A stretch of 64,000 nucleotides of DNA, from positions 6,058,763 through 6,122,762 of the forward strand of contig JAPTYO010000007.1 of the NCBI GenBank assembly GCA_036873135.1, given 5' to 3'. Under the pieces are notes generated by a model. That model ran no database searches and was not told the origin of the DNA. It saw only the letters and a list, made by a program, of their open reading frames with translations. The stretch's first letter is position 1; every line of letters begins with the position of its first letter. Positions 10,138 through 21,228 of the stretch are shown here, piece after piece. The DNA is from Clarkia xantiana subsp. parviflora (Eukaryota > Streptophyta > Magnoliopsida > Myrtales > Onagraceae). Position numbers and translations under genes: made by a program.

Positions 10138-13100
10138 CCGGTTTTGTACCATACCTTCCATTCTCATAATTGATTTTTTTAAAATCTTGTCCACGTATAT
10201 GGATAAGCTGATATACTTTCCCATTCATGTTCTAATTTCCTAAGTTGGTGCATAGAAAGAACTAAGACATCCATCTTTGTACTTTTCAGTTAATCTATAC
10301 TGGAAGCATTTTCTCCTTAAATAAGGCTACTTGTATCTAATGGAAAATAAAGCTAAGGCTTAATGAGTAATTGTCTCAGCATGTGAAGGTTTATCGTGGT
10401 GTTTAAACTAAAGGCCATAAACTTGTCTTGATCTATAGATATTAGCTTATCCCTCACCAAATGGATTAGAAATATTATTCTTCGAAATGCATCTCATTAT
10501 CATAGACCTGTTGGTTACTTTTATAAAAACAAGAAGTTCGACAGGGCCTATTTAGGATTCCTAATATACAGCTAAAAGGCCTGTGCTGGCATACACAATG
10601 TCCTCCATGATGTCAGGGCTCCGATTGTTCTTTTTTTTGGGCAAACTTTTTGCTTGCTAAGGGCTCTGTAGAAGCAGTGGACTATTGTATTACATACCTA
10701 AACCACTAGCACAAAAGTCACTATGAGTATGGCTCATCTAGCTTATAATGATTATCTTATTACACCAAAGACTGCCTAAAGGGACTTTGGTGCAAATAAG
10801 AGTTATCCTGCAACAGCTGCAATGGTGCTCACATAAACTTATCGATTTTTCTACCGTAGGGCCAAATGGCAGTGGGAAGAGTTCACTTTTCCGAGTTCTA
10901 GGAGGTCTCTGGCCGCTTGTGTCTGGCCATATAGCAAAACCTGGGGTTGGCTCCGACCTTAATAAGGAGATATTTTATGTGCCACAGAGACCATATACTG
11001 CTGTAGGGACACTTCGCGACCAGCTGATCTATCCTCTTAGATCAGACCAGGAGACTGAACCACTAACACATAGTGGGATGGTTGAACTTCTAAGAAATGT
11101 AAATTCTTTAAGCTTATTGTCTGCATATAAAGTTTAATATTATGATTCCTCAGAAGAAAACAATATCATGCAATCTCCTAACAGAACTGTTTTGGCAAAT
11201 CTTTCTCTAGGTTGACCTTGAGTATCTGTTAGATCGTTATCCACCTGAGAAGGAGATAAATTGGGGTGACGAGTTATCCTTGGGAGAGCAGCAGAGGTTA
11301 GGGATGGCTAGACTTTTCTACCACAAGCCTAAGTTTGCTATTCTTGACGAGTGTACTAGTGCTGTTACTATCGATATGGAGGAACGCTTTTGTGCTAAAG
11401 TTCGTGCTATGGGAACATCATGCATAACCATATCTCATCGCCCAGCCCTAGTCGCATTTCACGATGTGATCTTGTCCTTAGATGGTGAAGGAGGTTGGAG
11501 TGTGCACTACAAGAGGTTGACATCTCAGCTAGCTTTTTCATTTGTGTTTTGGTCTTCTAGGATTTATGTATAAATATCTGTCTCAATGACGATGGAATTG
11601 CAGGGATGGTTCCCCAAGTGTTGCTGAAGCCGAGGTTAATACGATGAAGCTGTCTGAGACAGACCGCCAAAGTGATGCCCTGACTGTCCAGCGAGCGTTT
11701 GCAACCACTGGAAAGGCATGAAAATATGTCACTTTTTTTGTTAAATCGGATGGGTTATTAGATTCCTTGGAGTTATTCTTAAAATCTTCCGTTGACATGG
11801 ATTCAGGACTCCACATCATCAAATGCCAAGGTACAGTCCTACATCTCAGAGGTGCTAGCAAAATCTCCTCCTCTAGGTCATGTTGGTCCATTGCCGGTGG
11901 TACCACAATTGCATGGAAAACAAAGAGTATTACCTCTGAGAGTTGCTGGTATGCTCAAAGTTTTGGTAAGTGTGTTTTCAAGTATTGTAGATCATATATA
12001 CCCGTGTTGTTTCTCTTACCTATGTAGTCCACTATTTTCTTATACTCACCTTCAAATGTAACATGACTTTTAAGTTTTAACGAATATGATTGTTGATAGT
12101 AGCCTTTTTTTAAACAAAAGCAGACGTGCATACGCATACACTGTATGTGTAGAAACACACTATTGTATTGTTGTTTGTTAGTCTCATATTAAGGTTTTTG
12201 TGGGAAGGCGCACACATTCTTACATGTACACACACTTGCATGTGAGCGGGCACTGAATTCGTCCTGGTAAAATATTATAGACTTTTCAGTGAGTTCAGTC
12301 AACTTCCTGTCTCTAATTTGCAGGTACCTACTTTGCTAGACAGACAAGGTCTGCAACTGCTTTCAGTTGCTATGCTTGTTCTCTCAAGAACATGGATATC
12401 AGATCGTATTGCTTCATTGAATGGTAAATATTTATGCAAGTAATTGAAGAGTAATCTTAGGGAGGATCAATCTTTTTTATATACCATGGCTGTTTCCAGG
12501 AACCACTGTTAAGTATGTATTAGAGCAAGACAAGACAGCATTTATCAGGCTGATCGGAAAAAGTGTTCTTCAAAGTGCCGCATCCTCTGTTGTGGCCCCT
12601 TCTTTAAAGTAATTCTTTCCTCAGTTAATCTTCTGATAAAGTCCTTACTTTTGGCTAACACATAATGCTTGCAAGTCTCCTTTAGTATCATTTATATGGG
12701 CAAGTTATGGTAATGCACAACAAGATGCCTTTATAATAATTTGAGTAGTTGAAGCCTGTTTTAATGTAAATTTTTAATATCCTGAAATATATTTCATATT
12801 TTGGAGCATCTGTCACTGAGAAAAGAATTTTAAATTGAGTGAGATTTGCTGAGGTTGTAAGTCTAGTTTTTCTGAACTTAGTGATTTTTGTATATTCTTG
12901 TCAAGTATGCAGCAACTTAGAGTCCTTGTGACTTTCAGAATAGATTAAAAAAAAAACCACGACTTTTTTAATTTGATGTTTTATCAATTTGTTTCCCACT
13001 CATTGGAGCTCAAATACCTTTTTTTCTGGAGATTTTTTTTGTGGTATTCACTTTTTAGGGTTCACATAACTCTTACTCTGGTGCAGGCATTTGACAGCAA

Positions 13101-16100
13101 CATTGGCTCTTGGGTGGAGGATTAGTTTGACTCAGCACCTACTGAAAAATTACCTCAGAAACAACGCATTTTACAAGGTAGCCCCATTTTTCTTATTATG
13201 CAAAGAGGCTGTAATGTGCAATGCAAAGGTTTGGATAATATTATTTCAATTGAGAATGGTGGCCAATTTTTTTGATTGAAAACCAAATATTATTTAGACT
13301 ACGAGCATCTCTGCTCAACCATAGTATAACATGAACAAGATATGATGACACTCTTCTATCCTTGTGGTTTGATGGAATTAAGAACTGAATAGATTATTGT
13401 TTAAATTTCGGTGGAATATGGTGGGAAGATACTCTTGATCCATGCAAGAAAACTAGTCTATCCCCTCCTTATTTTATTTGTTCTCTTATCTGTCTTATCG
13501 ACCCTATCGTGACATAATAGTTTAGCTAAAGCATGACTTGTCTAGCAATATAACATATTGAAACTGAGGAAAGTCCAAATCCTCAGGTCTTCAACATGTC
13601 AAGCAAGAAGATCGATGCAGATCAGAGAATAACTCAAGATCTTGAAAAGTTGACGAAAGACTTATCAAGTCTGGTAACTGGAATGGTAAAGCCATCTGTC
13701 GACATTCTTTGGTGAGCATCTTTATTAACTTTTTGAGATCCACACAAAAGCCAGACTCTTTCTCTCCCTATGCATATGTATTATAATGTGGGGGTGGTGC
13801 TTCATTCTATAAGGTTTACTTGGCGTATGCAAACACTGACGGGTCGGAGGGGTGTTGCTGTCCTGTATGCTTATATGTTTCTGGGTCTTGGTTTCTTGAG
13901 GGCAGTAACTCCCGACTTTGGGGATCTGACTGCTCGGGAACAAAAACTTGAAGGAACTTTTAGGTAATATATATATTATCCTAATTAACGAGAACTATTG
14001 CAGTATTAGGCTTTATACATGAACATTAATCCTATCTCTACCCCTTGGATGATTTAGGTTCATGCATGAGAGATTGTGTTCCCATGCTGAATCAGTAGCA
14101 TTTTTCGGCGGCGGTGCTAGAGAAAGAGCTGTAAGCGACTTAATACCATGTTATATTATATCCTTACACAGTTACACTTACAGCTGTAGTTTTTAACAAT
14201 TGTTGAAAGTGAGGTTGACACTGATATTATCTTCTTATGCTTCCTAAATAAGATGGTTGAATCAAGATTCAAGGAGCTTCTAGATCACTCTCTCTTGCTA
14301 ATGAAGCGGAAATGGCTATTTGGTATCTTGGATGACTTTATCACCAAACAACTTCCTCATAATGTCACATGGGGGCTCAGTTTGCTGTATGCAATGGAGC
14401 ACAAGGGAGATAGAGCCTTAGTCTCCACTCAAGGTGATTTTCATGTGTCAAATATTATTATTGATTAGGTTCCAAAATTATCTTACATTTCTTGCTGCTC
14501 ATATTCTTCACATGTATGTATAGGTGAATTGGCACATGCCCTGCGGTTCTTGGCATCTGTTGTATCTCAGAGCTTTTTGGCCTTTGGAGATATACTCGAG
14601 TTGCACAGAAAATTCCTTGAGCTCTCTGGTGGAATCAATCGAATCTTTGAACTCGAAGAATTTCTTGATGCTGCCCAATCTGGTATTATTTTTCTCCATG
14701 CAGATGACTGCTCTTTTATTCATCTATCACTACTTTTAGCAGTTCTGTTCATGAATTTTTTTTAAGGAAATTGGTCAGAATGTTTCATAGTAATTTATAG
14801 CTAGACATGTCACTCTCGATTACAGTTTTAACATCCTTTACCAGTACATTGTAGTCCATCATGAGTGCCCAAAAATTGTTCGTTATTATGACAGGGGAGA
14901 CTGCAGGTCCTTTGGCATCATCCAAGAGGGGTTATCTCTACTCTGAAGATATTATAACATTCTCTAAGGTTGACATCATTACTCCATCACAAAAGTTATT
15001 GGCTAGGAAGTTGTCCTGCGATATTGAACCTGGAAAAAGCTTGCTCGTCACTGGTATGGTCTACAGCTTCTTTTTAGGCAGTCGGTTATGTTATGTCATG
15101 TACATGTTAATAACAAAAAAAATGCGAAAAATTATTGTCAGGGCCTAACGGGAGCGGTAAAAGTTCAATCTTTAGAGTTCTGAGAGGTCTATGGCCCATA
15201 GTGAGCGGAAAACTCACCATGCCCATCCAGTCGACAAGTGAAGCCGGGGGAATCTTCTACGTTCCACAACGACCTTATACTTGCTTAGGAACTTTAAGGG
15301 ATCAAATTATATACCCACTTTCACATGAGGAAGCCGAGCTTAGACTAGCAAACTTCCCTAGAGAAGATGGTAAGAAATGAGACGTATCATTTGCATATCT
15401 GCACTTGTGTTCTCTAGTTCTCATCTTTTTCTGAGTTTTCTTTGTCTATAATTTAGGTGAAAAACCAATTCTGGAGACACGTTTAAAAATGATTCTTGAA
15501 AACGTACGATTGAATTACTTGTTGGAGCGGGAGGGAGGCGGCTGGGATTCTAGTCAAAATTGGGAAGACGTATTGTCTCTTGGAGAACAGCAGAGGTTGG
15601 GGATGGTGAGTATCCTTTCACATTCAATCTATCATCTTCGCTTTTACCGGGTATTGGAAATTCTGAACTTTTCTGCTTAATTATGAAACCCTTTTCCTTT
15701 GTTCGTATAAAGGCACGTCTCTTCTTCCACCAACCAAAGTTCGCCATTCTCGACGAGTGCACCAAGTATGTAAATAATACCCATCTCCCCTTTCTTATTA
15801 TTTTTTGTTTTCTCCGAAAGCTGTTTTATAGAAGAAACTGGTCTTACCCTTTGTATTTGCAGTGCGACGAGTGTGGATGTGGAAGAACATCTATATAGGC
15901 TTGCAGCAGAGATGGGCATCACCGTGGTCACTTCTTCACAGGTAAAGTTACATTATATGAGCTTTTTTATTACTACATTATATCCTGTGATGGTAATAAG
16001 TTACTTTCCCCCCTCAATATTATTCATATATATATGCTAGGAAATGACTTTTTTTGTGGGGGTGTTTTTGTAACAGCGTCCTGCCCTGATACCATTTCAC

Positions 16101-16163
16101 GCACTAGAACTTCGGCTTATCGATGGCGAGGGCCACTGGGAATTGCGTCACATTAAGCAATAA
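5746..16163 (+). CDS. ABCD1: Peroxisomal ABC transporter, ABCD family member 1 (full-size, COMATOSE/PXA1/PED3 type)
   Basis: Full-size peroxisomal half-transporter fusion that imports acyl-CoAs and precursors of jasmonate and auxin (IBA, 2,4-DB) for beta-oxidation; role known from Arabidopsis CTS/PXA1. Coding exons: 5746-5807, 6412-6688, 7326-7550, 8564-8761, 8892-9346, 9790-9928, 10014-10092, 10860-11098, 11211-11515, 11604-11715, 11807-11965, 12324-12423, 12500-12608, 13087-13177, 13587-13711, 13814-13963, 14058-14130, 14253-14433, 14524-14682, 14895-15053, 15142-15369, 15457-15605, 15713-15765, 15863-15941, 16077-16163. They sum to 3993 nt, 1330 aa, against about 1337 in Arabidopsis. Two TMD-NBD halves are visible: Walker [10 protein letters not shown] at about residues 479 and 1133, signature [11 protein letters not shown] at about 580 and 1248, Walker B FAILDE after each. 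The start [15 protein letters not shown] matches the family. Intron 10 uses a GC donor. Intron 7 holds an AT microsatellite (10106-10132). Confidence 0.97.
11716..11806 (+). other. GC-AG intron 10 of ABCD1
   Basis: Exon 10 must end at 11715 (...ACTGGAAAG) because the next in-frame codons are GCA then TGA stop. The donor is therefore GC (AAG|GCATGA), with acceptor TTCAG ending 11806, rejoining as Gly-Lys-Asp-Ser-Thr, which fits the family alignment. No GT donor in the neighbourhood keeps the frame. Confidence 0.85.
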
Positions 16164-16668
16164 TAATAGGGTGCTCAATAGTGGAACAGCACCAATTTAG
16201 GGTAAGTGTAATGTTAAATCATCATCATTGAAAAGGAAGAAGGGATAGCTCATGTAGTAAGAAGCTGTCATTTCTACTCTCTTAGTTAAACAAGAAAAAA
16301 AATTGTGTACAGCCTTAGCTTATTATTATTATATCTGTTATAAATTCATTATGTATTTACACATCTTAATAAAGTTGGCAGTGATATATGAACAATTGTT
16401 TGTAAGGCTCTCAGGCCTTCATCATCCAATGTTTTTATACAAGTTTCTGGATGGTTACTTAATTTTAGATTGGTCCTCAAGTTATTTAAAGAGCTGCAAA
16501 TTGGCCACAAAATTGTTAACCTGATTCGATTTAGTCTCAAAGCATGCTGCTTCTTATTATTATTTTGTCCAAACATAATGTCACAAACAGAACCACCTCC
16601 CAAACACATCCATCCACACAAATAAAAACATGTTCCAACCAACCAAACTGACTCTCACCAAACATTGC
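16164..16668. other. Convergent intergenic region ABCD1/annexin
   Basis: 505 bp between the two stop codons, holding both 3' untranslated regions and their polyadenylation signals. It is AT-rich with AATAAT/AATAAA-like motifs on both strands (for example AATAATAATAGG at 16159 and AATAAA near 16367). No further gene is seen. Confidence 0.6.
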
Positions 16669-18946
16669 TTAGGCTGTCTGTCCAGACAAAGCAAGAAGCA
16701 TCCTCTCGTAATCCCCAGAGGTATCGCCCTTAATAGCCTGCTCCAAGGTAACGCTGTTCCTCTTCTGGTACTCTTCCTTAATGCGCTGCAAATCAACCTC
16801 TGCACGGGTGGTCACCACCCGGGTGAGGGCCCACTCGTCTGTTCCGAGCTTGTTGATGGCCTTCCTCAGCAGTTTCTCAAAGTACTTCTCCGGTCGGGTC
16901 AGGCACTTGATGGTTGCCCTTAGAAGCTGCAGAAACTCGTCCTTTGGATCCGCCTTCAAGTCCTACAATGAAATAGATATTTACATATTAATTCAATGCT
17001 TAGCATTGAGAGACAGCAACATATCTATTGCAAACCCTAAACTCTAAACTCTAAACCCTAAATCTACTACCTTGTTGATGGCATTTCCGAAGTCATTGTT
17101 GTAGTGATTCAGCGTGGCACCGAGCTGGGCCTTGCTTCTTGTGGAGAGAATCCTGATCACCTCCTCATCACTGTAAGCCTTGTCTGAGATCTTCTCATGA
17201 AGTATCTTGGCCTCTTTCTTGGCCAGCGTCACATTCACCTCGGGTCCCTCGTACCGGTATGCGCTAACCAGAGGAACCAACAACTGCATTGTAATTTCCA
17301 CAACCAACATTAACCCCCAAAGACAAACTGATCCAAGGCTCAGTATGCACCAATCAAGAATGACAGCGTATTATGTTTTTGGTAGAACTCATTGGTAGAG
17401 TGTGAAAACCCATTTCTTGTTTACAATCCAAAAGCATTTTGGTAGGCTATTATCTCAGTCCAAACAGAACCCATCCAAAGTTCCAAACCAGGTAAGAATG
17501 TGTTAAAAAAATGAAGAAAAAACTGTTTCGTCTTGAACAAAGTGACAGAATTATACTACCTTGCGATAGTCCCCAGTAGTATGATGTGCAACATCTTCTT
17601 CGAGCGATTTCTTGAAATTAGTATGATACACCTGCCTTGCAGAAAACAATTCGCAGGAAGACCTGGTACAAGCTATTTCCATCAAAACCCAGTTGCTCGA
17701 ACTGAATCTCTTCACGGACTCATTGGCCAGCAATGCATCTCTCTCAGCAGGATCTAGAGTCCACAAAAGTACAGACCTCTGTAGAAACACCAGTAGATAA
17801 TCGAGTCAATATTCAATCAATATCATAGACAAAATAAGAACTAAGAACTTATAGAACTGAAGTCTTGACCTCAAAGTCGCTGGAAAGCTCCTTGTGCAGA
17901 TCTTTGAGAAGATCTTCACCGTAGGCTTCAGCATAAACTTGACGGATTAGCTTCCGTTGAGCAGCATTTCTGTGGGCCAATATTGATATGATCAATTCCT
18001 CGTTCGTTCCCCATCCTGTTATAACAGTATCCAAACAATTATTAAGGACATTCAAACAATGAAAAATTGCGGTGAATCAAAATATAATCTCGTCATCTTT
18101 CTTCAAGAACATCATAGAAATGAAGAGGGCACGAGTACGCACAATATCTGGAAATCCACAAGGAAAATAAACTGAGCTATAAGAAACAAGGGAGCATTTC
18201 TCATGACTATGCTATGATGAACAGAACACACAAGACATTAAGAAGAAAAAAATTACATGGTTGTTCCCAATCTTTTAGACCATAGAATATACTCAATATG
18301 AAATACGTGCAAAATTATGAATCAAGCTCCATCCTTAACGCAAGTTCCAGATAATGTTTAGGTCTAATTATGTTTTCAACCAAGAGTTTGATCAACAATC
18401 TGGCAAAGGGGATATATAGCCTCCTGAGTCTCAACTCAACCATCCTCATTATTAAATATATATTCTCTTAAAAAAATCTGATCCAGATAAGAACAGATAC
18501 GGATTGTCTCGATTTCAGGAATGGCGAGTATCTCCAGGCATATATTTTTTTTAATCAACCACGAATTTGGAATCGATTTGATGGATTTCATCGAGCATCG
18601 CCATGATCAGAATAAAGAGCCATGGGGATATTCTAGAAGGTCACTGTCTCTCTTACACTTTTGCCGCAGCAGCATCGACAAATTCCAGGAAAAAAACGAG
18701 AAGCATATGAAAATGCTGTAAGATCCAGCAGCGATTTCACAAAAACAGAGACATTTACGATGAAATCAAGAGTCAGAGCGAGCAAATAAACGTTTCGTTA
18801 CTTTCAGAGCTAGCTAGCAGTGATCAATATGTACAGAAAGAGGTCGTATAGAAGAGGAAGCTAGATGGACCTGCGAAAGCCTTGTGGAGCTGCTCAGCAT
18901 CATCGGAGGGAGCAGGAGCTGCATGAGGGACGGTAAGAGTCGCCAT
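16669..18946 (-). CDS. Annexin, D1-like
   Basis: Calcium-dependent phospholipid-binding protein; plant annexin D1 acts at membranes in calcium and redox signalling. Exons in reading order: 18946-18871, 18015-17870, 17778-17560, 17283-17071, 16962-16669; 948 nt, 315 aa, close to 317 for Arabidopsis ANNAT1. Four annexin repeats are visible. Repeat 1 has GWGTNEE and repeat 4 has [11 protein letters not shown], the type II calcium sites usually kept in repeats 1 and 4 of plant annexins. His40 (SILAHRN), linked to peroxidase activity in plant annexins, is present, as are the conserved Cys in EIACTRSS and KCLTRPE. The start [19 protein letters not shown] fits the family. Intron 1 is long (855 bp); intron 4 contains a telomere-like motif. 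D1 rather than another annexin is inferred from overall resemblance. Confidence 0.95.
17032..17062. repeat. Telomere-like (CCCTAAA) motif in annexin intron 4
   Basis: Four consecutive 7-bp units, AAACCCT-AAACTCT-AAACTCT-AAACCCTAAA, two perfect and two with one change from the plant telomere repeat. Confidence 0.8.
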
Positions 18947-20258
18947 GGCAATTGTCAACGGAGAAAGAACTCGAGAGATTTTCTGCGTCTATGTGAATGC
19001 AAATGCAGTGGAGACGGTGATATTAATGTGATGCATTTGCAGCGTATTTATACTGCCATCCGGCTGTATCATATGCAGAAAATTGAAATAAAATAATGAG
19101 TTGGAAGACAAGTTATAGAATATATAATGGAAATTAATTGACAAATAGAAAGACTATAACTTTGGTTGCCAAGTAGTCCGGCCGATTGATGACAAGTTTT
19201 TGTCAATTATCAAATTTCAAACTTTTTTTTATTATATATATATATATGGGTAAATAAATCGCTAGTTGATTTTTTTAATACATAGTTTAATTATAGGGTT
19301 ATATATGTTTGCAATATGATCGAATAGTTCTTTTTTAATGTGATTAATTATGTTTCAGAATTTGTTTGAATGGTTCAATTTTTTCTGTCGTTTATATTTG
19401 TCGAAATGTGATTAAATAATTATAAAATAAGATTTTACCCCTATTATCAATCAATTCGAATATTTTTCATGGTGCTTTTCACCATATTTATCGAGCCTTT
19501 TCATTTTTAATTTCCTCAACTCAAACTTTAATGGTTCGATCTAATCCATCAAGAAACAGGTTCGATTGAACTTAACACAGTTGTTACTGGTTCGATCAAA
19601 CCCAACACAATTGTTGATTGTTGCTTTTTTTTGTTTAGATTCGAACCAGGTGTTCGATTTTTTTTTTAAATAAAGTTCTTTTAATAAAATAAAATGTTGA
19701 TATATTTGATGAAGACATTTCAAAGAATAAATATATGACGGGTATTTTAGATATTTCATTTTAAAATAACAAAAGAGTCACATCGGCGAATGTAATTAAT
19801 TAAAAAGATATATTTAAATCAAACGATTACATTAACAAAATAAGAAATTATATATTGGGAAATCAATCTGCTTAGTAACCAACAATTTAACCCGCCTATT
19901 ATATTGGATTTGAATATTCATTAGAAGTGTTGATTGAGTATCACTTTGAGCATACTTAACCCAGCCTACCATTGAGTTAACCCATTGGGTTAATTCACAT
20001 AGCCTATAATATAATATTTGCAGAGGGTGGGTGAGTTTGTACAAGAGAAAGTAGATATATGGGTTCCCACTAACTATCGATAAAATAATAATTATTAGTA
20101 TAGTTATATAATAATGAATCATAGTAGAGACCCTCTAGAAGTCATTAAGCATTGTTATTTTTTATTTAACATGCTATTTAATATAATTTTTTCACAAGGT
20201 GTCTAGGTATTCAAGTCAGCTCGTATCGAGTCAGTCTATAAAATGAATTTTTTTAATC

Positions 20259-20318
<60 letters not shown>

Positions 20319-20918
20319 TATAAAATTTAGATGTAATTTGAAGCTAAAATTTATGGTTAAATTATGGAGCATCTAATCAGCTACACCATAAATGTATTAT
20401 TAACATATTCATCCAAAAAAATATTGCATTGTTAACATATTATTTATTTGACACCTAACTTTTTGACACCGAATAGCTTTACAGAACGAGTATTGCATGT
20501 GCATTTTGATAGTCTTAATTGCCAAGTAATGAGTCTAATGACGACATGCAGGACAATAGCCATAAAGCGATTAGATCATTGACGTGGTTTTAATAAAATA
20601 AAATAAATAAAGTTTCCATTCATATTTCATCATTGTATTTTAAATGCTGATTAGTTGGTGTGCATATGATCAAATTTCTTATTAAACGATATATATATAT
20701 ATATATATATAGCCACTAGCCATAATAACTTATAAGAAAGTAAGCTTGTAGCAAAAGGGTGTTGACATGAGGGTTTTCGTCTTTTACTCTTTTTTAATCA
20801 TTCTAATAATAATTTATTGTGCTAATAAAACACTAAAGCTTCCTCTATATGTATATTTCTGTAATTATCTGATTCTTTTTATAATTTCTTTCAAAAGTAA
20901 CAATATTATTACACCCAG
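18947..20918. other. AT-rich intergenic region
   Basis: No gene found. The first about 150 bp are the annexin leader and promoter. The rest is AT-rich, with short GGTTCGATC..AACACA repeats at 19535-19620 and two AT microsatellites (20263-20319 and 20686-20711). Confidence 0.6.
20263..20319. repeat. (AT)n microsatellite
   Basis: Two long AT runs separated by one AA interruption, directly visible. Confidence 0.95.
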
Positions 20919-20923
20919 AAAAA
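20919..20923 (-). terminator. RNA polymerase III terminator of tRNA-Arg
   Basis: Five T on the minus strand directly after the discriminator base of the tRNA, the usual Pol III stop. Confidence 0.7.
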
Positions 20924-20996
20924 CGACTTCACTGGGGATCGAACCCAGAATCTCTGGTTTCGTAGACCAGCACCTTATCCATTGGGCCATGAAGTC
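20924..20996 (-). tRNA. tRNA-Arg (ACG)
   Basis: On the minus strand, 73 nt fold as a standard tRNA without intron. The acceptor stem is GACTTCA with TGAAGTC and discriminator G. The anticodon arm is CTGGT-CTACGAA-ACCAG giving anticodon ACG. The T arm is CTGGG-TTCGATC-CCCAG. Internal promoter boxes A (TGGCCCAATGG) and B (GGTTCGATCC) are intact. A CAA-type motif lies upstream on the minus strand (around 21010), common at plant tRNA start sites. Confidence 0.96.
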
Positions 20997-21228
20997 TTTA
21001 TTTTATTAAGTTTTGTACTAGAAAATATTTAACCGTCTTTTGGTTAAAGCCGAGTCGTTAAACAATCTTAATCGAAAGAGGAAAGCTTCGTCCGTACGTT
21101 CATGGAGCTCGAGCGGTTGAAGATGAAGACCTCTCTTTGAGAAGATGAACAAGAGGTTAGTGGAGACCGAATAAGGAGAAAACAAACAAGGAATCTCTCG
21201 CTGTGGAATTCTTTGTCATCATTCATCC

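Noticed and set aside
18521..18721. 66-codon plus-strand frame in annexin intron 1
   Set aside because: Starts with ATG but has no recognisable motif and lies antisense in an intron.
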